A model generated the notes under the pieces. That model did not search any database. It was not told where the DNA came from and was given only the letters and a program-made list of their open reading frames with translations. Below are positions 50,149 through 59,531 of a stretch of DNA of 64,000 nt, piece by piece. The stretch's first letter is position 1; the number at the start of each line of letters is the position of its first letter. The stretch lies in the NCBI GenBank assembly GCA_937991645.1, contig CALKPL010000050.1, forward strand, positions 49,727 through 113,726. The letters are read 5' to 3'. This DNA is from UMGS1783 sp900555065 (GTDB taxonomy: Bacteria; Bacillota; Clostridia; Oscillospirales; UMGS1783). The translations under genes and the position numbers were made by a program.

Positions 50149-52131
50149 ATGGCAAAAAAACCGGCGTACGACAATGAAAGCATACAGTCCTTAAAAGGCG
50201 CGGACCGGGTGCGCAAGCGTCCGGGCGTGATGTTCGGCTCGGACGGGATCGAGGGCTGCCAGCACTCGTTTTTTGAGATTTTATCCAACTCCATAGACGA
50301 AGCGCGCGAAGGCTACGGGAACCGGATCACCGTTACCCGCTACAACGACTGCTCGCTCGAAGTGGAGGATATGGGGCGCGGCTGTCCGGTCGATTTCAAC
50401 GAAGCCGAGCAGCGCTACAATTGGGAGCTTGTGTTCTGCGAACTGTATGCGGGCGGCAAGTACAATAACCTTATGGGCGATAACTACGAGTACTCGCTCG
50501 GCCTCAACGGCCTGGGCGCATGCGCGACGCAGTACGCCTCCGCGTATATGGACGTGCGCGTCCGGCGCGACGGGTTCGAGTACAGCCTGCACTTTGAAAA
50601 GGGCGAGAACATCGGCGGTCTGAAAAAGGAACCGTACAGCGGCAGGCAGACGGGGACGCGGCACCGCTGGCTGCCGGACATCGCCGTGTTTACCGATATC
50701 GCCATCCCGCGCGAATACTTTGAGGATACGCTGAAAAAGCAGGCGATTGTCAACGCCGGCGTACATTTCGTATTCCGCTGGCAGGAGCAGGACGGGTCGT
50801 TTTCGACTCAGGAGTTCTGCTATGAAAACGGTCCGGTCGATTACCTGGCCGAGTTTGTCGGCGAGGACGCGATCACCCAGATCCAGAACTGGACGGCGGA
50901 GCGCCGCGGCCGCGACCGCGCGGACAAGCCCGAGTACAAAGTGAAAATGCAGGTGACGTTCGCGTTCTCTCCCGCTAAACAAATGCTCGAATTCTACCAC
51001 AACTCCAGCTTTCTCGAACACGGCGGCTCGCCTGAGAAAGCGGTGCGCAACGCCTTTGTCTACGCCATCGACGCTTACCTGAAGCAGCAGGGCAAGTACG
51101 TCAAGAACGAAAGCAAAATCTCGTTTGTCGACGTACAGGACTGCCTGGCGCTGATTACAAATTCTTTCTCAACCCAGACCTCCTATGAAAACCAGACAAA
51201 AAAGGCCATCACCAACAAGTTTGTCCAGGAGGCCATGACCGAGCTGCTGCGCAGTAATCTGGAAATCTATTTTATCGAGAACAAGCCCGACGCGGACAAG
51301 ATCGCCGAGCAGGTGCTCATCAACAAACGCTCGCGCGAGCGCGCGGAAAAGGAGCGCATAAATATCCGCAAAAAGCTCTCCGGCGGGACGGACGTAACCA
51401 GCCGCGTCGCCAAATTCGTCGACTGCGAGAGCAAGAAAGCGTCCGAGCGCGAGCTGTATATCGTCGAGGGCGACAGCGCGCTGGGCTCCTGCAAACTGGG
51501 CCGGGACGCAAAGTTCCAGGCCATCATGCCGGTGCGCGGTAAAATCCTCAACTGCCTTAAAACCGACTATGACAAAATCTTCAAAAGCGAAATCATTACG
51601 GATCTGATTAAGGTACTCGGCTGCGGGGTCGAAGTCAAGAGCAAAGGCAGCAAGGATCTGGCCTATTTTGATATGGACGCTTTGCGCTACAACAAGGTCA
51701 TCATCTGCACGGACGCGGACGTGGACGGGTTCCAGATCCGCACCCTGATTCTGACCATGTTCTACCGGCTCATGCCGTCGCTGATCGAGGCGGGCAAGGT
51801 GTATATCGCGGAGACTCCGCTGTATGAGATCACGGCCAGGGGCAAGACCTATTTCGCGTTCGACGACAAGGAGAAAGCCGCCCTGCTCGAACAGCTGGAG
51901 GGGCAGAAAGTAACGCTGCAGCGGTCCAAGGGCCTGGGCGAGAACGAGCCGGACATGATGTGGGAGACCACCATGAACCCTGAAACCCGGCGCCTGATCC
52001 GTATTACGCCCGACGACGCCGAGGCCACGGCCTGGATGTTCGACGTGCTGCTTGGAGACAACCTGCAGGGACGCAAAGACTATATCAGCGAAAACGGCGC
52101 TCTGTATATCGATCTGATCGACGTGTCGTAA
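50149..52131 (+). CDS. Type IIA topoisomerase subunit B (ParE/GyrB-like, divergent)
   Basis: ATPase/TOPRIM subunit of a second topoisomerase. GHKL motifs: ILSNSIDEA, VEDMGRGCPVD and GLNGLGACATQ (usually GLHGVGA). The TOPRIM domain has EGDSALGSCKLGRD (usually EGDSAGGSA) and CTDADVDGFQIRTL (usually DGAHIRTL); the catalytic Glu and Asp residues stay. A Lys loop RSKGLGE is present. 660 residues. Whether it is gyrase or topoisomerase IV cannot be told. It starts 38 bases after the nucleoside hydrolase and precedes its A subunit by 13. Confidence 0.9.
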   Translation: MAKKPAYDNESIQSLKGADRVRKRPGVMFGSDGIEGCQHSFFEILSNSIDEAREGYGNRITVTRYNDCSLEVEDMGRGCPVDFNEAEQRYNWELVFCELYAGGKYNNLMGDNYEYSLGLNGLGACATQYASAYMDVRVRRDGFEYSLHFEKGENIGGLKKEPYSGRQTGTRHRWLPDIAVFTDIAIPREYFEDTLKKQAIVNAGVHFVFRWQEQDGSFSTQEFCYENGPVDYLAEFVGEDAITQIQNWTAERRGRDRADKPEYKVKMQVTFAFSPAKQMLEFYHNSSFLEHGGSPEKAVRNAFVYAIDAYLKQQGKYVKNESKISFVDVQDCLALITNSFSTQTSYENQTKKAITNKFVQEAMTELLRSNLEIYFIENKPDADKIAEQVLINKRSRERAEKERINIRKKLSGGTDVTSRVAKFVDCESKKASERELYIVEGDSALGSCKLGRDAKFQAIMPVRGKILNCLKTDYDKIFKSEIITDLIKVLGCGVEVKSKGSKDLAYFDMDALRYNKVIICTDADVDGFQIRTLILTMFYRLMPSLIEAGKVYIAETPLYEITARGKTYFAFDDKEKAALLEQLEGQKVTLQRSKGLGENEPDMMWETTMNPETRRLIRITPDDAEATAWMFDVLLGDNLQGRKDYISENGALYIDLIDVS

Positions 52132-52144
52132 ACAGGGGAGGACC

Positions 52145-54322
52145 ATGGAAGAAAAACAGCTATTTACAGACAAGGGAATTACGGATACGCTCCGGGAAAA
52201 CTATATGCCCTACGCCATGAGCGTAATCATTTCACGCGCCATTCCGGAGATCGACGGGTTTAAGCCTTCGCACCGCAAGCTCCTGTACACCATGTACAAA
52301 ATGGGCCTGCTCACCGGCGCGCGCACAAAGTCGGCCAATGTCGTAGGCCAGACCATGCGCCTAAACCCGCACGGCGACCAGGCGATTTACGATACGCTCG
52401 TCCGCCTCTCGCGCGGCTACGGCGCGCTGCTCTATCCGTTTGTGGACAGCAAGGGCAATTTCGGCAAGCACTACTCGCGCGACATGGCCTACGCCGCCGC
52501 GCGTTATACCGAATGCAAGCTCGACCCGTTCTGCCAGGAGCTGTTTTCGGATATTGACAAGGACACAATCGACTTTGTCGACAATTACGACGGCACCATG
52601 CAGGAGCCGACCCTGCTGCCCGTCTCCTTCCCGAATATCCTCGTAAACGCAAACCAGGGCATTGCGGTCGGCATGGCGAGCAATATCTGTTCGTTCAACC
52701 TGACCGAAGTCTGTGAAACCGCCATTGAACTGATTAAGAACCCCGCCCACCGCATTTCGCTCACTCTGAAGGCGCCCGACTTTTCGACCGGCGGCAGCAT
52801 CGTGCTCTCGCACCGCGATATGGAGCGTATTTACGAGACGGGCCGCGGCACGTTCCGCATCCGCGCAAAATACGAGTATGACAAAAAGCGCAACAGCATT
52901 GATATACTGGAAATTCCCTACACCACCTCCATTGAAAACATTATGGATAAAATTGCAGAGCTCATAAAGGCCGGCCGGCTCCGCGAAGTGGCCGACGCGC
53001 GCGATCTGACGGACCTCAACGGCCTCAAGATCAGCCTGGAGCTGCGCCGCGGCGTCGATCCGGACATGGTGATGCAGAAGCTGTACAAGCTCACGCCGTT
53101 GGAGGACACCTTCGGCTGCAATTTCAACGTGCTTGTCGGCGGTATGCCGCGGGTTATGGGCGTGCGCGAGATACTGGACGAGTGGCTGGCTTTCCGCACC
53201 GAGTGCATCAAACGCAGGCTGTACTTTGACATGACGCGTAAAAAGCAGCGGCTGCACCTGCTTAAGGGCCTGGAGAAGATACTGCTGGATATTGACAAAG
53301 CCATCGCGATCATACGCGGTACGGAGGAGGAGGCCGAGGTTGTGCCCAACCTCATGATCGGGTTCGGCATTGACGAGCTGCAGGCCGAGTTCATCGCCGA
53401 TATCCGGCTGCGCAACCTCAACCGCCGCTATATCCTCAACAAAGTCGACGAAACCTCGCAGCTTGCCGCTGAGATCAGCGATATTGAAGCGACGCTCGCG
53501 GACAAGGCGAGATTCAGCCAGATTATCATCGACCAGCTCGCCGAGATCTCGAAAAAATACGGCCGGCCGCGCCGGTCGGACATCGTTTTCGAGGACGAGA
53601 TCGAGGAGTATGTTGAACAGCTGCATGTGGAGGATTATCCTGTCACGCTCTTCCTGACCCGCGACGGGTACCTGAAAAAAATCACCCCACAGTCGCTTCG
53701 CATGAGCGGTGAGCACAAGCTCAAGGAGGGCGACGCCATCGTTCTGGAACGCGAGACGACGAACAAGGCGGAGCTTATCATATTCACGAACAAGTGCCAG
53801 GCGTACAAGGCCCGCGTCTATGAGTTTGACGATACCAAGGCCAGCGCCATGGGCGATTATCTGCCGACAAAGCTGCATATGGAGGAAGGCGAGTTTGTAC
53901 TCTACGTGGCCGTTACCTGCGATTATTCGGAGAAGCTCGTGATTTTCTATGCCGAGGGCAAGGGGATTAAGACCGACCTTGCGTCCTTTGATACGAAGAC
54001 CAACCGCAAAAAGCTCAAGGGGGCATACAGCGACAAGCTCACGCCCGTGGCTCTGTTCTCGTTTGCGGACGAGGCGGACTTCCTGCTCAAAAGCTCGAAC
54101 GGACGTGTGTTGATTGTGAACTCCGCGCTTATGCCGTATAAGGCAGGCCGCAGCGGCCAGGGCACGATGGTAATGAACCTCGGCAAAAAATGCGCATTGC
54201 AGAGCGCCGTGTCGTACGAGAAGGGAAGCCTTGCAAACGAACACCACTACCGCGCAAAGACATTGCCGGCGGCCGGAAAGTTCCTCAAGGAGGAGGACGC
54301 AGGCCAGCTGCAGCTTCTCTAA
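52145..54322 (+). CDS. Type IIA topoisomerase subunit A (ParC/GyrA-like, divergent)
   Basis: DNA cleavage subunit, 725 residues. ENYMPYAMSVIISRAIPEIDG matches the family start. The catalytic Tyr is in AAARYTE, near residue 122. The quinolone region reads NPHGDQAIYDTL: the residue equal to GyrA Ser83 is Gln and the Asp87 equivalent is kept. A short C-terminal part holds beta-propeller-like repeats. AGGGGAGG precedes the ATG. The pair is probably co-transcribed with the nucleoside hydrolase. Confidence 0.9.
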   Translation: MEEKQLFTDKGITDTLRENYMPYAMSVIISRAIPEIDGFKPSHRKLLYTMYKMGLLTGARTKSANVVGQTMRLNPHGDQAIYDTLVRLSRGYGALLYPFVDSKGNFGKHYSRDMAYAAARYTECKLDPFCQELFSDIDKDTIDFVDNYDGTMQEPTLLPVSFPNILVNANQGIAVGMASNICSFNLTEVCETAIELIKNPAHRISLTLKAPDFSTGGSIVLSHRDMERIYETGRGTFRIRAKYEYDKKRNSIDILEIPYTTSIENIMDKIAELIKAGRLREVADARDLTDLNGLKISLELRRGVDPDMVMQKLYKLTPLEDTFGCNFNVLVGGMPRVMGVREILDEWLAFRTECIKRRLYFDMTRKKQRLHLLKGLEKILLDIDKAIAIIRGTEEEAEVVPNLMIGFGIDELQAEFIADIRLRNLNRRYILNKVDETSQLAAEISDIEATLADKARFSQIIIDQLAEISKKYGRPRRSDIVFEDEIEEYVEQLHVEDYPVTLFLTRDGYLKKITPQSLRMSGEHKLKEGDAIVLERETTNKAELIIFTNKCQAYKARVYEFDDTKASAMGDYLPTKLHMEEGEFVLYVAVTCDYSEKLVIFYAEGKGIKTDLASFDTKTNRKKLKGAYSDKLTPVALFSFADEADFLLKSSNGRVLIVNSALMPYKAGRSGQGTMVMNLGKKCALQSAVSYEKGSLANEHHYRAKTLPAAGKFLKEEDAGQLQLL

Positions 54323-54476
54323 TGCGCGCACAGTTCGCATTTTTCTCCGCGCCGCCGGTCCATATCGCGCAGACTGCGGCGGGAATGTCCGGCCGCACCG
54401 CGCTTGCCGGAGCGTCTGGAACGGGTTGACAACAGAGTGTATAATGATTGATAAGAATAAGAGAGGGGAAGAGGCA

Positions 54477-54761
54477 ATGATCAGACACGTCGTCGTATGG
54501 AAATTCAAAGAGGAAAACAAGGAGCACAATATCCGCATTGTAAAGGAAAAGCTGGAGGAGCTGCCCGAAATCATATTTGATATTGACAAGTTCGAGGTCG
54601 GCCAGGCCATCCGCGGTGACTATGATTTGGCCCTTGTCAGCGTTTTTAAGAACATGGAGGCGCTGGAACGGTATTTGATCCACCCCTCCCACCAGGCGAT
54701 CAAGAATATATTGGACCGGGTTGTGGAGCGCCGTGCCCTGGTCGACTATGTAATGGACTGA
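54477..54761 (+). CDS. Dabb (stress-responsive A/B barrel) domain protein
   Basis: A 94-residue dimeric alpha+beta barrel protein with no known reaction. It begins MIRHVVVWKFKEENKE and continues FEVGQAIRGDYDLALVSVFKNMEALERYLIHPSHQ, the typical Dabb pattern including the His-Pro-x-His near residue 75. Role uncertain: family members vary from stress proteins to polyketide cyclases. The ATG with GAGGGG was chosen over a longer frame. Confidence 0.88.
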   Translation: MIRHVVVWKFKEENKEHNIRIVKEKLEELPEIIFDIDKFEVGQAIRGDYDLALVSVFKNMEALERYLIHPSHQAIKNILDRVVERRALVDYVMD

Positions 54762-54768
54762 ACAAATA

Positions 54769-54797
54769 AAGATACACGGGTTTTCCCCGTGTATCTT
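54769..54797. terminator. Bidirectional terminator between Dabb and DUF3787-like genes
   Basis: Twelve-base arms AAGATACACGGG/CCCGTGTATCTT with a 5-base loop. Confidence 0.82.
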
Positions 54798-54800
54798 GCC

Positions 54801-54968
54801 TTAGAGCCGCGAGCCGTCGTCCACCCATTCTTTTGCTTTTTCCACCGCCTGTTCAGACGGGATTGAGATATGGGTGCGTTTTTTGCGGCTTTTCACATCC
54901 GCCAGAGCCAGGCCTTTGTACGCCGGTTCCGACGCGGTAGGATCTGTGCGCTTTTTTTTCTTGTCCAT
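54801..54968 (-). CDS. DUF3787-like small protein
   Basis: A 55-residue charged protein starting MDKKKKRTDPTAS and ending IPSEQAVEKAKEWVDDGSRL. The C-terminal pattern IPSxxxVxxAKEWVxxxxR matches the clostridial DUF3787 family, whose members include spore-surface proteins; function here is inferred only from that resemblance. GGAGG precedes the inner ATG; the longer frame begins upstream without a site. Confidence 0.75.
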   Translation of the reverse strand: MDKKKKRTDPTASEPAYKGLALADVKSRKKRTHISIPSEQAVEKAKEWVDDGSRL

Positions 54969-55132
54969 AGCGTTTTCCTCCGTCTTTGGATACTTATAGT
55001 ATGGACGGCGGCGGCAAAAATATAGCGTCAATCTGCCGCGTCGGCCGAAAAAACACAGCCGGCTTTGAAGACTGCCGGCAACAGGGTGCGCACCTGCTGC
55101 GCGTAAAAAGGTTTGCTGAAAGGTTTATTGAT

Positions 55133-55543
55133 ATGAAAAAGCTCTGGGAGAAGTTCAGGAACACTTTCCTGACAAAAAAGTTCATCCTCTTTTGCGTCGT
55201 AGGCGTGATCAATACGTTTAACGGCGTGCTGTTTTCCTATCTGTACTCGCTCATGCTCGACGCGAACCTCGCCTTTGTCGCGGGGTATATCACCTCTCTT
55301 ACTGTCAACTACCTGCTCAACAGTTTTATTACGTTTAAGGAACCGCTGTCTGTGGTGAAGTTCCTGAAGTTCTGTATTTCCTATATCCCGAACTTCATTA
55401 TCCAGAACCTTGCAGTGCTGCTTGTGTACAACGTGCTTCACTTTGACAAGATCGTCGCGTATATTCTGGCGGCGGTCGTGGGCATTCCGCTGACGTTTAT
55501 TATCCTGAAACTGTTTGCGTTCAGAAGAAAGGACGGAAAGTAA
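55133..55543 (+). CDS. GtrA family membrane protein
   Basis: Four-helix membrane protein of 136 residues, typical of GtrA-type flippases for lipid-linked sugars. FILFCVVGVINTFNGVLFSYLY opens the first pair of segments and AGYITSLTVNYLLNSFITFK the second. GAAAGG lies upstream of the ATG. Its stop codon is directly followed by the tex start, so they are co-transcribed. No glycosyltransferase is adjacent, so the substrate is open. Confidence 0.88.
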   Translation: MKKLWEKFRNTFLTKKFILFCVVGVINTFNGVLFSYLYSLMLDANLAFVAGYITSLTVNYLLNSFITFKEPLSVVKFLKFCISYIPNFIIQNLAVLLVYNVLHFDKIVAYILAAVVGIPLTFIILKLFAFRRKDGK

Positions 55544-57688
55544 TTGGATATTCTGGCAACTGTCGCCGAGGAACTCGGCATACGGCGCACGCAGGCGGAA
55601 GCGGCCGCGATGCTGCTGGACGAGGGGAACACCGTTCCGTTTATCGCGCGCTACCGAAAGGAGGCCACAGGTTCGCTCGACGATCAGGTCCTGCGCGCGC
55701 TTGCCGACCGGCTGACCTATCTGCGCGGTTTTGAAGCGCGCAAACAGGAGATATGCGATAAGATTACCGAACAGGGGAATATGACGGAGGCGGTCCAGTC
55801 CATGCTGGACAGCGCCAGGACCATGGCTGAACTGGAGGACGTCTACCGGCCATTCCGACCGAAACGCAAGACGCGCGCGTCGGTGGCGCGGGAACAGGGG
55901 CTTGCGCCGCTTGCCGACCGGCTGCTTGCGCAGGAGCCGTCCTCTCCGCCGCCGCTTGTTCTGGCGCAGGAGTACGCGGATCCGGAAAAGGGCGTTGAGA
56001 GTGCCGAAGCGGCGTTGCAGGGCGCAAAGGACATAATCGCCGAATACGTTTCCGACGCGCCGCAGCCCAGAGGCCTTCTGCGCGCGCTCGCATACGAGGA
56101 AGGCGTCATTGAGACGCGGGCGGCAAAGGACGAGGACTCGGTCTACCGTACATATTACGATTATTCCGAGCCCGTATCGAAGATTGCGGGACACAGGGTG
56201 CTTGCCATCAACCGCGGCGAGGCCGAGGGGTATCTGAAAGTCTCGCTGGCGCTGGATGAGGGCAAGGCGCTGCACATCCTGTACAGCGCTTTTGTCAGGC
56301 CCGGCTCGGCCTGTACGCCGGTGGTTGAAGACGCGGCAAAGGACGCGTACGCGCGGCTGATTTTTCCTGCGCTGGAACGGGAACTGCGCGGCGGACTTAC
56401 CGAAAAGGCGGCCGAGGGCGCGATGAAGGTGTTCTCTGTGAACCTGCGCAGCCTTCTGATGCAGCCGCCTGTCAGGGGCCGCGTCGTACTGGGCCTGGAC
56501 CCCGCCTACCGCACCGGCTGCAAGCTCGCCGTGGTGGACGACACGGGCGCGGTGCTCGCTACCGACGTGATATATCCGACCCCGCCGCAGAACAGGGTTG
56601 CTGAGGCGGAGGCCGTGATCAAGAATCTCATCCGCAAATATGGGGTCAGCGTCATTTCCATCGGCAACGGCACGGCTTCCAAGGAGAGTGAGATTTTTAT
56701 TGCGAACCTCATCCGCGAATCGGGCCTTGGTGTGCAGTACATGGTTGTCAATGAAGCGGGCGCGTCGGTATATTCCGCCTCCAGGCTCGCCGCAGAGGAG
56801 TTCCCGCAGTTCGACGTATCTTTGCGCAGCGCGATATCCATTGCACGCCGCCTGCAGGACCCGCTCGCGGAGCTGGTGAAAATCGACCCGAAAGCCATTG
56901 GCGTCGGCCAGTATCAGCACGACCTGCCGCAGAACCGGCTCGCGGAGACGCTGGGCAACGTCGTGGACGACTGTGTCAACAGCGTCGGCGTGGATCTGAA
57001 CACTGCGTCCGCGCCCCTGCTTGCGCACGTGTCCGGCATCAATGCGGGCGTTGCTAAAAGTATTGTGGAATACCGGGGGAAAGAAGGCGCCTTTCGCAGC
57101 CGACGCGCGCTGCTGAAAGTGCCGAAGCTCGGCAAAAAGGCTTACGAGCAGGCGGCCGGCTTTCTGCGCGTCCCGGAAAGCGACAACGTGCTGGACAACA
57201 CGTTTGTGCACCCTGAGAGCTATGATGCGGCAAAGGGGCTTTTGGCGCTTTGCGGCTATGACGCCGCGGGGCTGAGCCCGTCCGGGTTCCGCGATCTGGC
57301 GGCTCGCGCCGAACAGTACGGCCTGAAACGGGCTGCCGATTCGCTTGGCGTCGGGCTGCCGACCCTGCGCGACATCATCGCGGAACTGACCCGGCCCGGC
57401 CGCGACCCGCGCGAGGACCTGCCCGCACCCATGCTGCGTAGCGACGTTATGGACATAAACGATCTGCGGCCCGGGATGGAACTTAAGGGTACGGTGCGCA
57501 ACTGTGTTGATTTCGGCGCATTTGTCGATGTCGGCGTGCATCAGGACGGACTTGTGCATATATCGCAGATTTCGAACCGGTTTATCCGCCATCCCTCCGA
57601 AGTGCTGAAGGTGGGCGATATCGTTACGGTCCGGGTTCTGGAGTGCGACCCGGTGAAAAAACGCATTTCCCTGACTATGAAAAATTGA
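55544..57688 (+). CDS. tex: Transcription accessory protein Tex (S1 RNA-binding)
   Basis: RNA/DNA-binding protein of the Tex/Spt6 family. 714 residues: N-terminal Tex domain with EGNTVPFIARYRKEATGSLDD, a YqgF-like nuclease fold (VVLGLDPAYRTGCKLAVVDDTG), helix-hairpin-helix motifs (SGINAGVAKSIVEYRGKEG) and a C-terminal S1 domain (GMELKGTVRNCVDFGAFVDV). The start is TTG, abutting the GtrA stop, with AAAGGA upstream; no ATG fits the known N-terminus. Function is probably in transcription under stress, by family. Confidence 0.93.
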   Translation: MDILATVAEELGIRRTQAEAAAMLLDEGNTVPFIARYRKEATGSLDDQVLRALADRLTYLRGFEARKQEICDKITEQGNMTEAVQSMLDSARTMAELEDVYRPFRPKRKTRASVAREQGLAPLADRLLAQEPSSPPPLVLAQEYADPEKGVESAEAALQGAKDIIAEYVSDAPQPRGLLRALAYEEGVIETRAAKDEDSVYRTYYDYSEPVSKIAGHRVLAINRGEAEGYLKVSLALDEGKALHILYSAFVRPGSACTPVVEDAAKDAYARLIFPALERELRGGLTEKAAEGAMKVFSVNLRSLLMQPPVRGRVVLGLDPAYRTGCKLAVVDDTGAVLATDVIYPTPPQNRVAEAEAVIKNLIRKYGVSVISIGNGTASKESEIFIANLIRESGLGVQYMVVNEAGASVYSASRLAAEEFPQFDVSLRSAISIARRLQDPLAELVKIDPKAIGVGQYQHDLPQNRLAETLGNVVDDCVNSVGVDLNTASAPLLAHVSGINAGVAKSIVEYRGKEGAFRSRRALLKVPKLGKKAYEQAAGFLRVPESDNVLDNTFVHPESYDAAKGLLALCGYDAAGLSPSGFRDLAARAEQYGLKRAADSLGVGLPTLRDIIAELTRPGRDPREDLPAPMLRSDVMDINDLRPGMELKGTVRNCVDFGAFVDVGVHQDGLVHISQISNRFIRHPSEVLKVGDIVTVRVLECDPVKKRISLTMKN

Positions 57689-57717
57689 TTGCGAAACAAA
57701 TTTGATTGCGAAACGGA

Positions 57718-57747
57718 AAGCGGCGCGCTGTATACAGCGCGCCGCTT
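57718..57747 (+). terminator. 30-bp perfect palindrome after tex
   Basis: AAGCGGCGCGCTGTA and its exact complement, without a T run. Two direct copies of TTGATTGCGAAAC (57685-57697 and 57702-57714) precede it. A terminator or a protein-binding site. Confidence 0.55.
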
Positions 57748-57984
57748 ATGATTCGGCCGCGAAAACCACCGGATCTGCCGGGCGGAGGTATCCCGCCAAA
57801 AAAGTTTTCGCGCAATATGCCGAGCAGATAGAGCCGCGAACAAGAAGCGTAAACGACGGAAAACTTCTGTGAAACGACAATCGCGGGAAGGCGGCAAGGG
57901 ATGTGAGCAATTCGGTACGTCTTGAGCCGCCTGTCGGCAACAGATCCTTACAGGGCCAACGCAGGCCGCCGGCGCAGCCGGCGG

Positions 57985-58368
57985 CTATGCCTGTTCTTCC
58001 GGCAGGATGGGGACGTTCGGACGCAGGAAGTATGTGCCGATCCGAAGAACGGATCTGCCCGCGCCAAAGTCGTAGTCTATAATTTTATAAAATAACCCGT
58101 AATGTTCAGTGATGCGCAGCGACGCGTACTCCTCCGTTGCGGTGGACAGGGAAAACAGGGGTGGGCGGCCGCGCTGCAGGCGTGCGTAGTCCACGCTGAA
58201 AAACAGGCACCAGGCGCACAGGATCACGCAGAATGCGCCGGCAATCAAACGCCTGCGCGTACGGTTGGGCCGCCGGGCCGAAAACTCCATATTGCGCGCC
58301 GGCGTGTCGCCAGGGACGGCCGCTTTAGAAACGTCATTCATGGAAACGGCGGGGGAATCGTATCGCAT
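57985..58368 (-). CDS. Small membrane protein sharing the anti-sigma sensor module
   Basis: 127 residues: short basic cytoplasmic part, one membrane segment (about 41-58), and an external part beginning FSVDYARLQRGRPPLFSL and continuing EHYGLFYKIIDYD. The last part is clearly related to the extracytoplasmic parts of the two zf-HC2 proteins next door, but this protein has no HxxxCxxC motif. It may be a decoy, ligand-binding or co-sensor component (inference). AAAGGAG precedes the ATG. It lies 104 bases after its neighbour and is probably in the same transcript. Confidence 0.8.
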   Translation of the reverse strand: MRYDSPAVSMNDVSKAAVPGDTPARNMEFSARRPNRTRRRLIAGAFCVILCAWCLFFSVDYARLQRGRPPLFSLSTATEEYASLRITEHYGLFYKIIDYDFGAGRSVLRIGTYFLRPNVPILPEEQA

Positions 58369-58472
58369 GGGCTAAACTCCTTTCGTATGCCGGAAAGGGG
58401 AGCGCCGTCTTTTACGCCGGCGCCCCGTTTCCGTTGGAATAGTGAGAAAAGGCGTCGTTTGCCTGCGGTGAC

Positions 58473-59531
58473 TCAGGAATTTTCAAGCTGCGCGGCGTTT
58501 TGTTCGTACATGAGCATCATAACGTACTGGTTGTACCGTTTCATCGTCTGTACAGACAGCTCGCGTTCCGCCGCGCTGCCCGCGAACGAAAGCGCCCGCT
58601 TCTGGAATTTCTTTGGAATTTCCTTCGCCACCCGGTCTGCATAGGTCATATACGAGCTCTCCTGAAAAATGGTCGTACCCGAGCCTTCGTTGCGGTAAAC
58701 GTAGCCGTCGAGTTCGAGTTTGCTTATCTGCAGGGTGAAATCGATCTCGTCAAAGAATTCTCTGTCCAGCAGGACGGGGTTTTCCTCGTCCACTTTTACG
58801 CTCTTTTCAAAATAATAAACGGTGATTGCGCCGTCCTTGTCCCGCTCGTGTCCGAGTACCGATATACCGGTGATATAAGTTTCATCCGTCCACTGCGTCT
58901 GTCTGCCTTCGTTCTGTTCCAGTTCGGCTAGAAATGCGTCCAGATTTTTATTTGTGCTTACAATATCCATGAGCATTTCCTGGGTTTTCAGATCAATATA
59001 CTCACGCTGCGGCTGGGTGAAAAAGGTTCCGACCTGAGAGAAGATTTCCCCGTTGTCGTAGCGGGACAGAATGATCTTGTAGCCGAGACCGTAATATTCC
59101 GTGGTTTCTCCGACCTGTTCGTAGCTGTACAGATTGTCCCACTGGTCCCGGCTGGAGACGGTTACGTCCGTGCTGAAGCTCAGACCCGACTGCGCCGTCG
59201 TTTTGGAGTGCAGCGCAAACAGCGGCGGATGGTTTGCGACCGCGCGCACGTAGTCTATCGTGAACATCGCGCCCCAGAGCACGATGACGGCGACAATGGA
59301 TATGAGCGCGATCCTGTGCCTGCGTATTCGTTTGCGGATAAAGCGGTAACCGGCCATGTCGTATAAATGCTCCGCTGCGGGCAGTACCTGCGAAAAATGT
59401 TCATAGTCGTGCCGGCACTGCTCGCATACGGCCAGGTGGCGCTCGACGAGCCGCACGGTATCCGCACACGCTGTTTCATCCTTTACCAGAGGAATCAGGT
59501 CGCGTATCAGTTCGCATTTGTTCCGTTTCAT
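58473..59531 (-). CDS. Anti-sigma factor-like membrane protein (zf-HC2)
   Basis: 352 residues. The cytoplasmic zf-HC2 domain has His32, Cys36 and Cys39; one membrane segment spans about 74-92; the external part starts FTIDYVRAVANHPPLFAL and has EYYGLGYKIILSRYDNGE, a module shared with its two neighbours. The remainder is an unknown extracellular domain. The inner ATG was chosen because GGGAGGAG precedes it and its first bases overlap the previous stop (ATGA). Second anti-sigma-like gene behind the ECF sigma factor. Confidence 0.85.
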   Translation of the reverse strand: MKRNKCELIRDLIPLVKDETACADTVRLVERHLAVCEQCRHDYEHFSQVLPAAEHLYDMAGYRFIRKRIRRHRIALISIVAVIVLWGAMFTIDYVRAVANHPPLFALHSKTTAQSGLSFSTDVTVSSRDQWDNLYSYEQVGETTEYYGLGYKIILSRYDNGEIFSQVGTFFTQPQREYIDLKTQEMLMDIVSTNKNLDAFLAELEQNEGRQTQWTDETYITGISVLGHERDKDGAITVYYFEKSVKVDEENPVLLDREFFDEIDFTLQISKLELDGYVYRNEGSGTTIFQESSYMTYADRVAKEIPKKFQKRALSFAGSAAERELSVQTMKRYNQYVMMLMYEQNAAQLENS

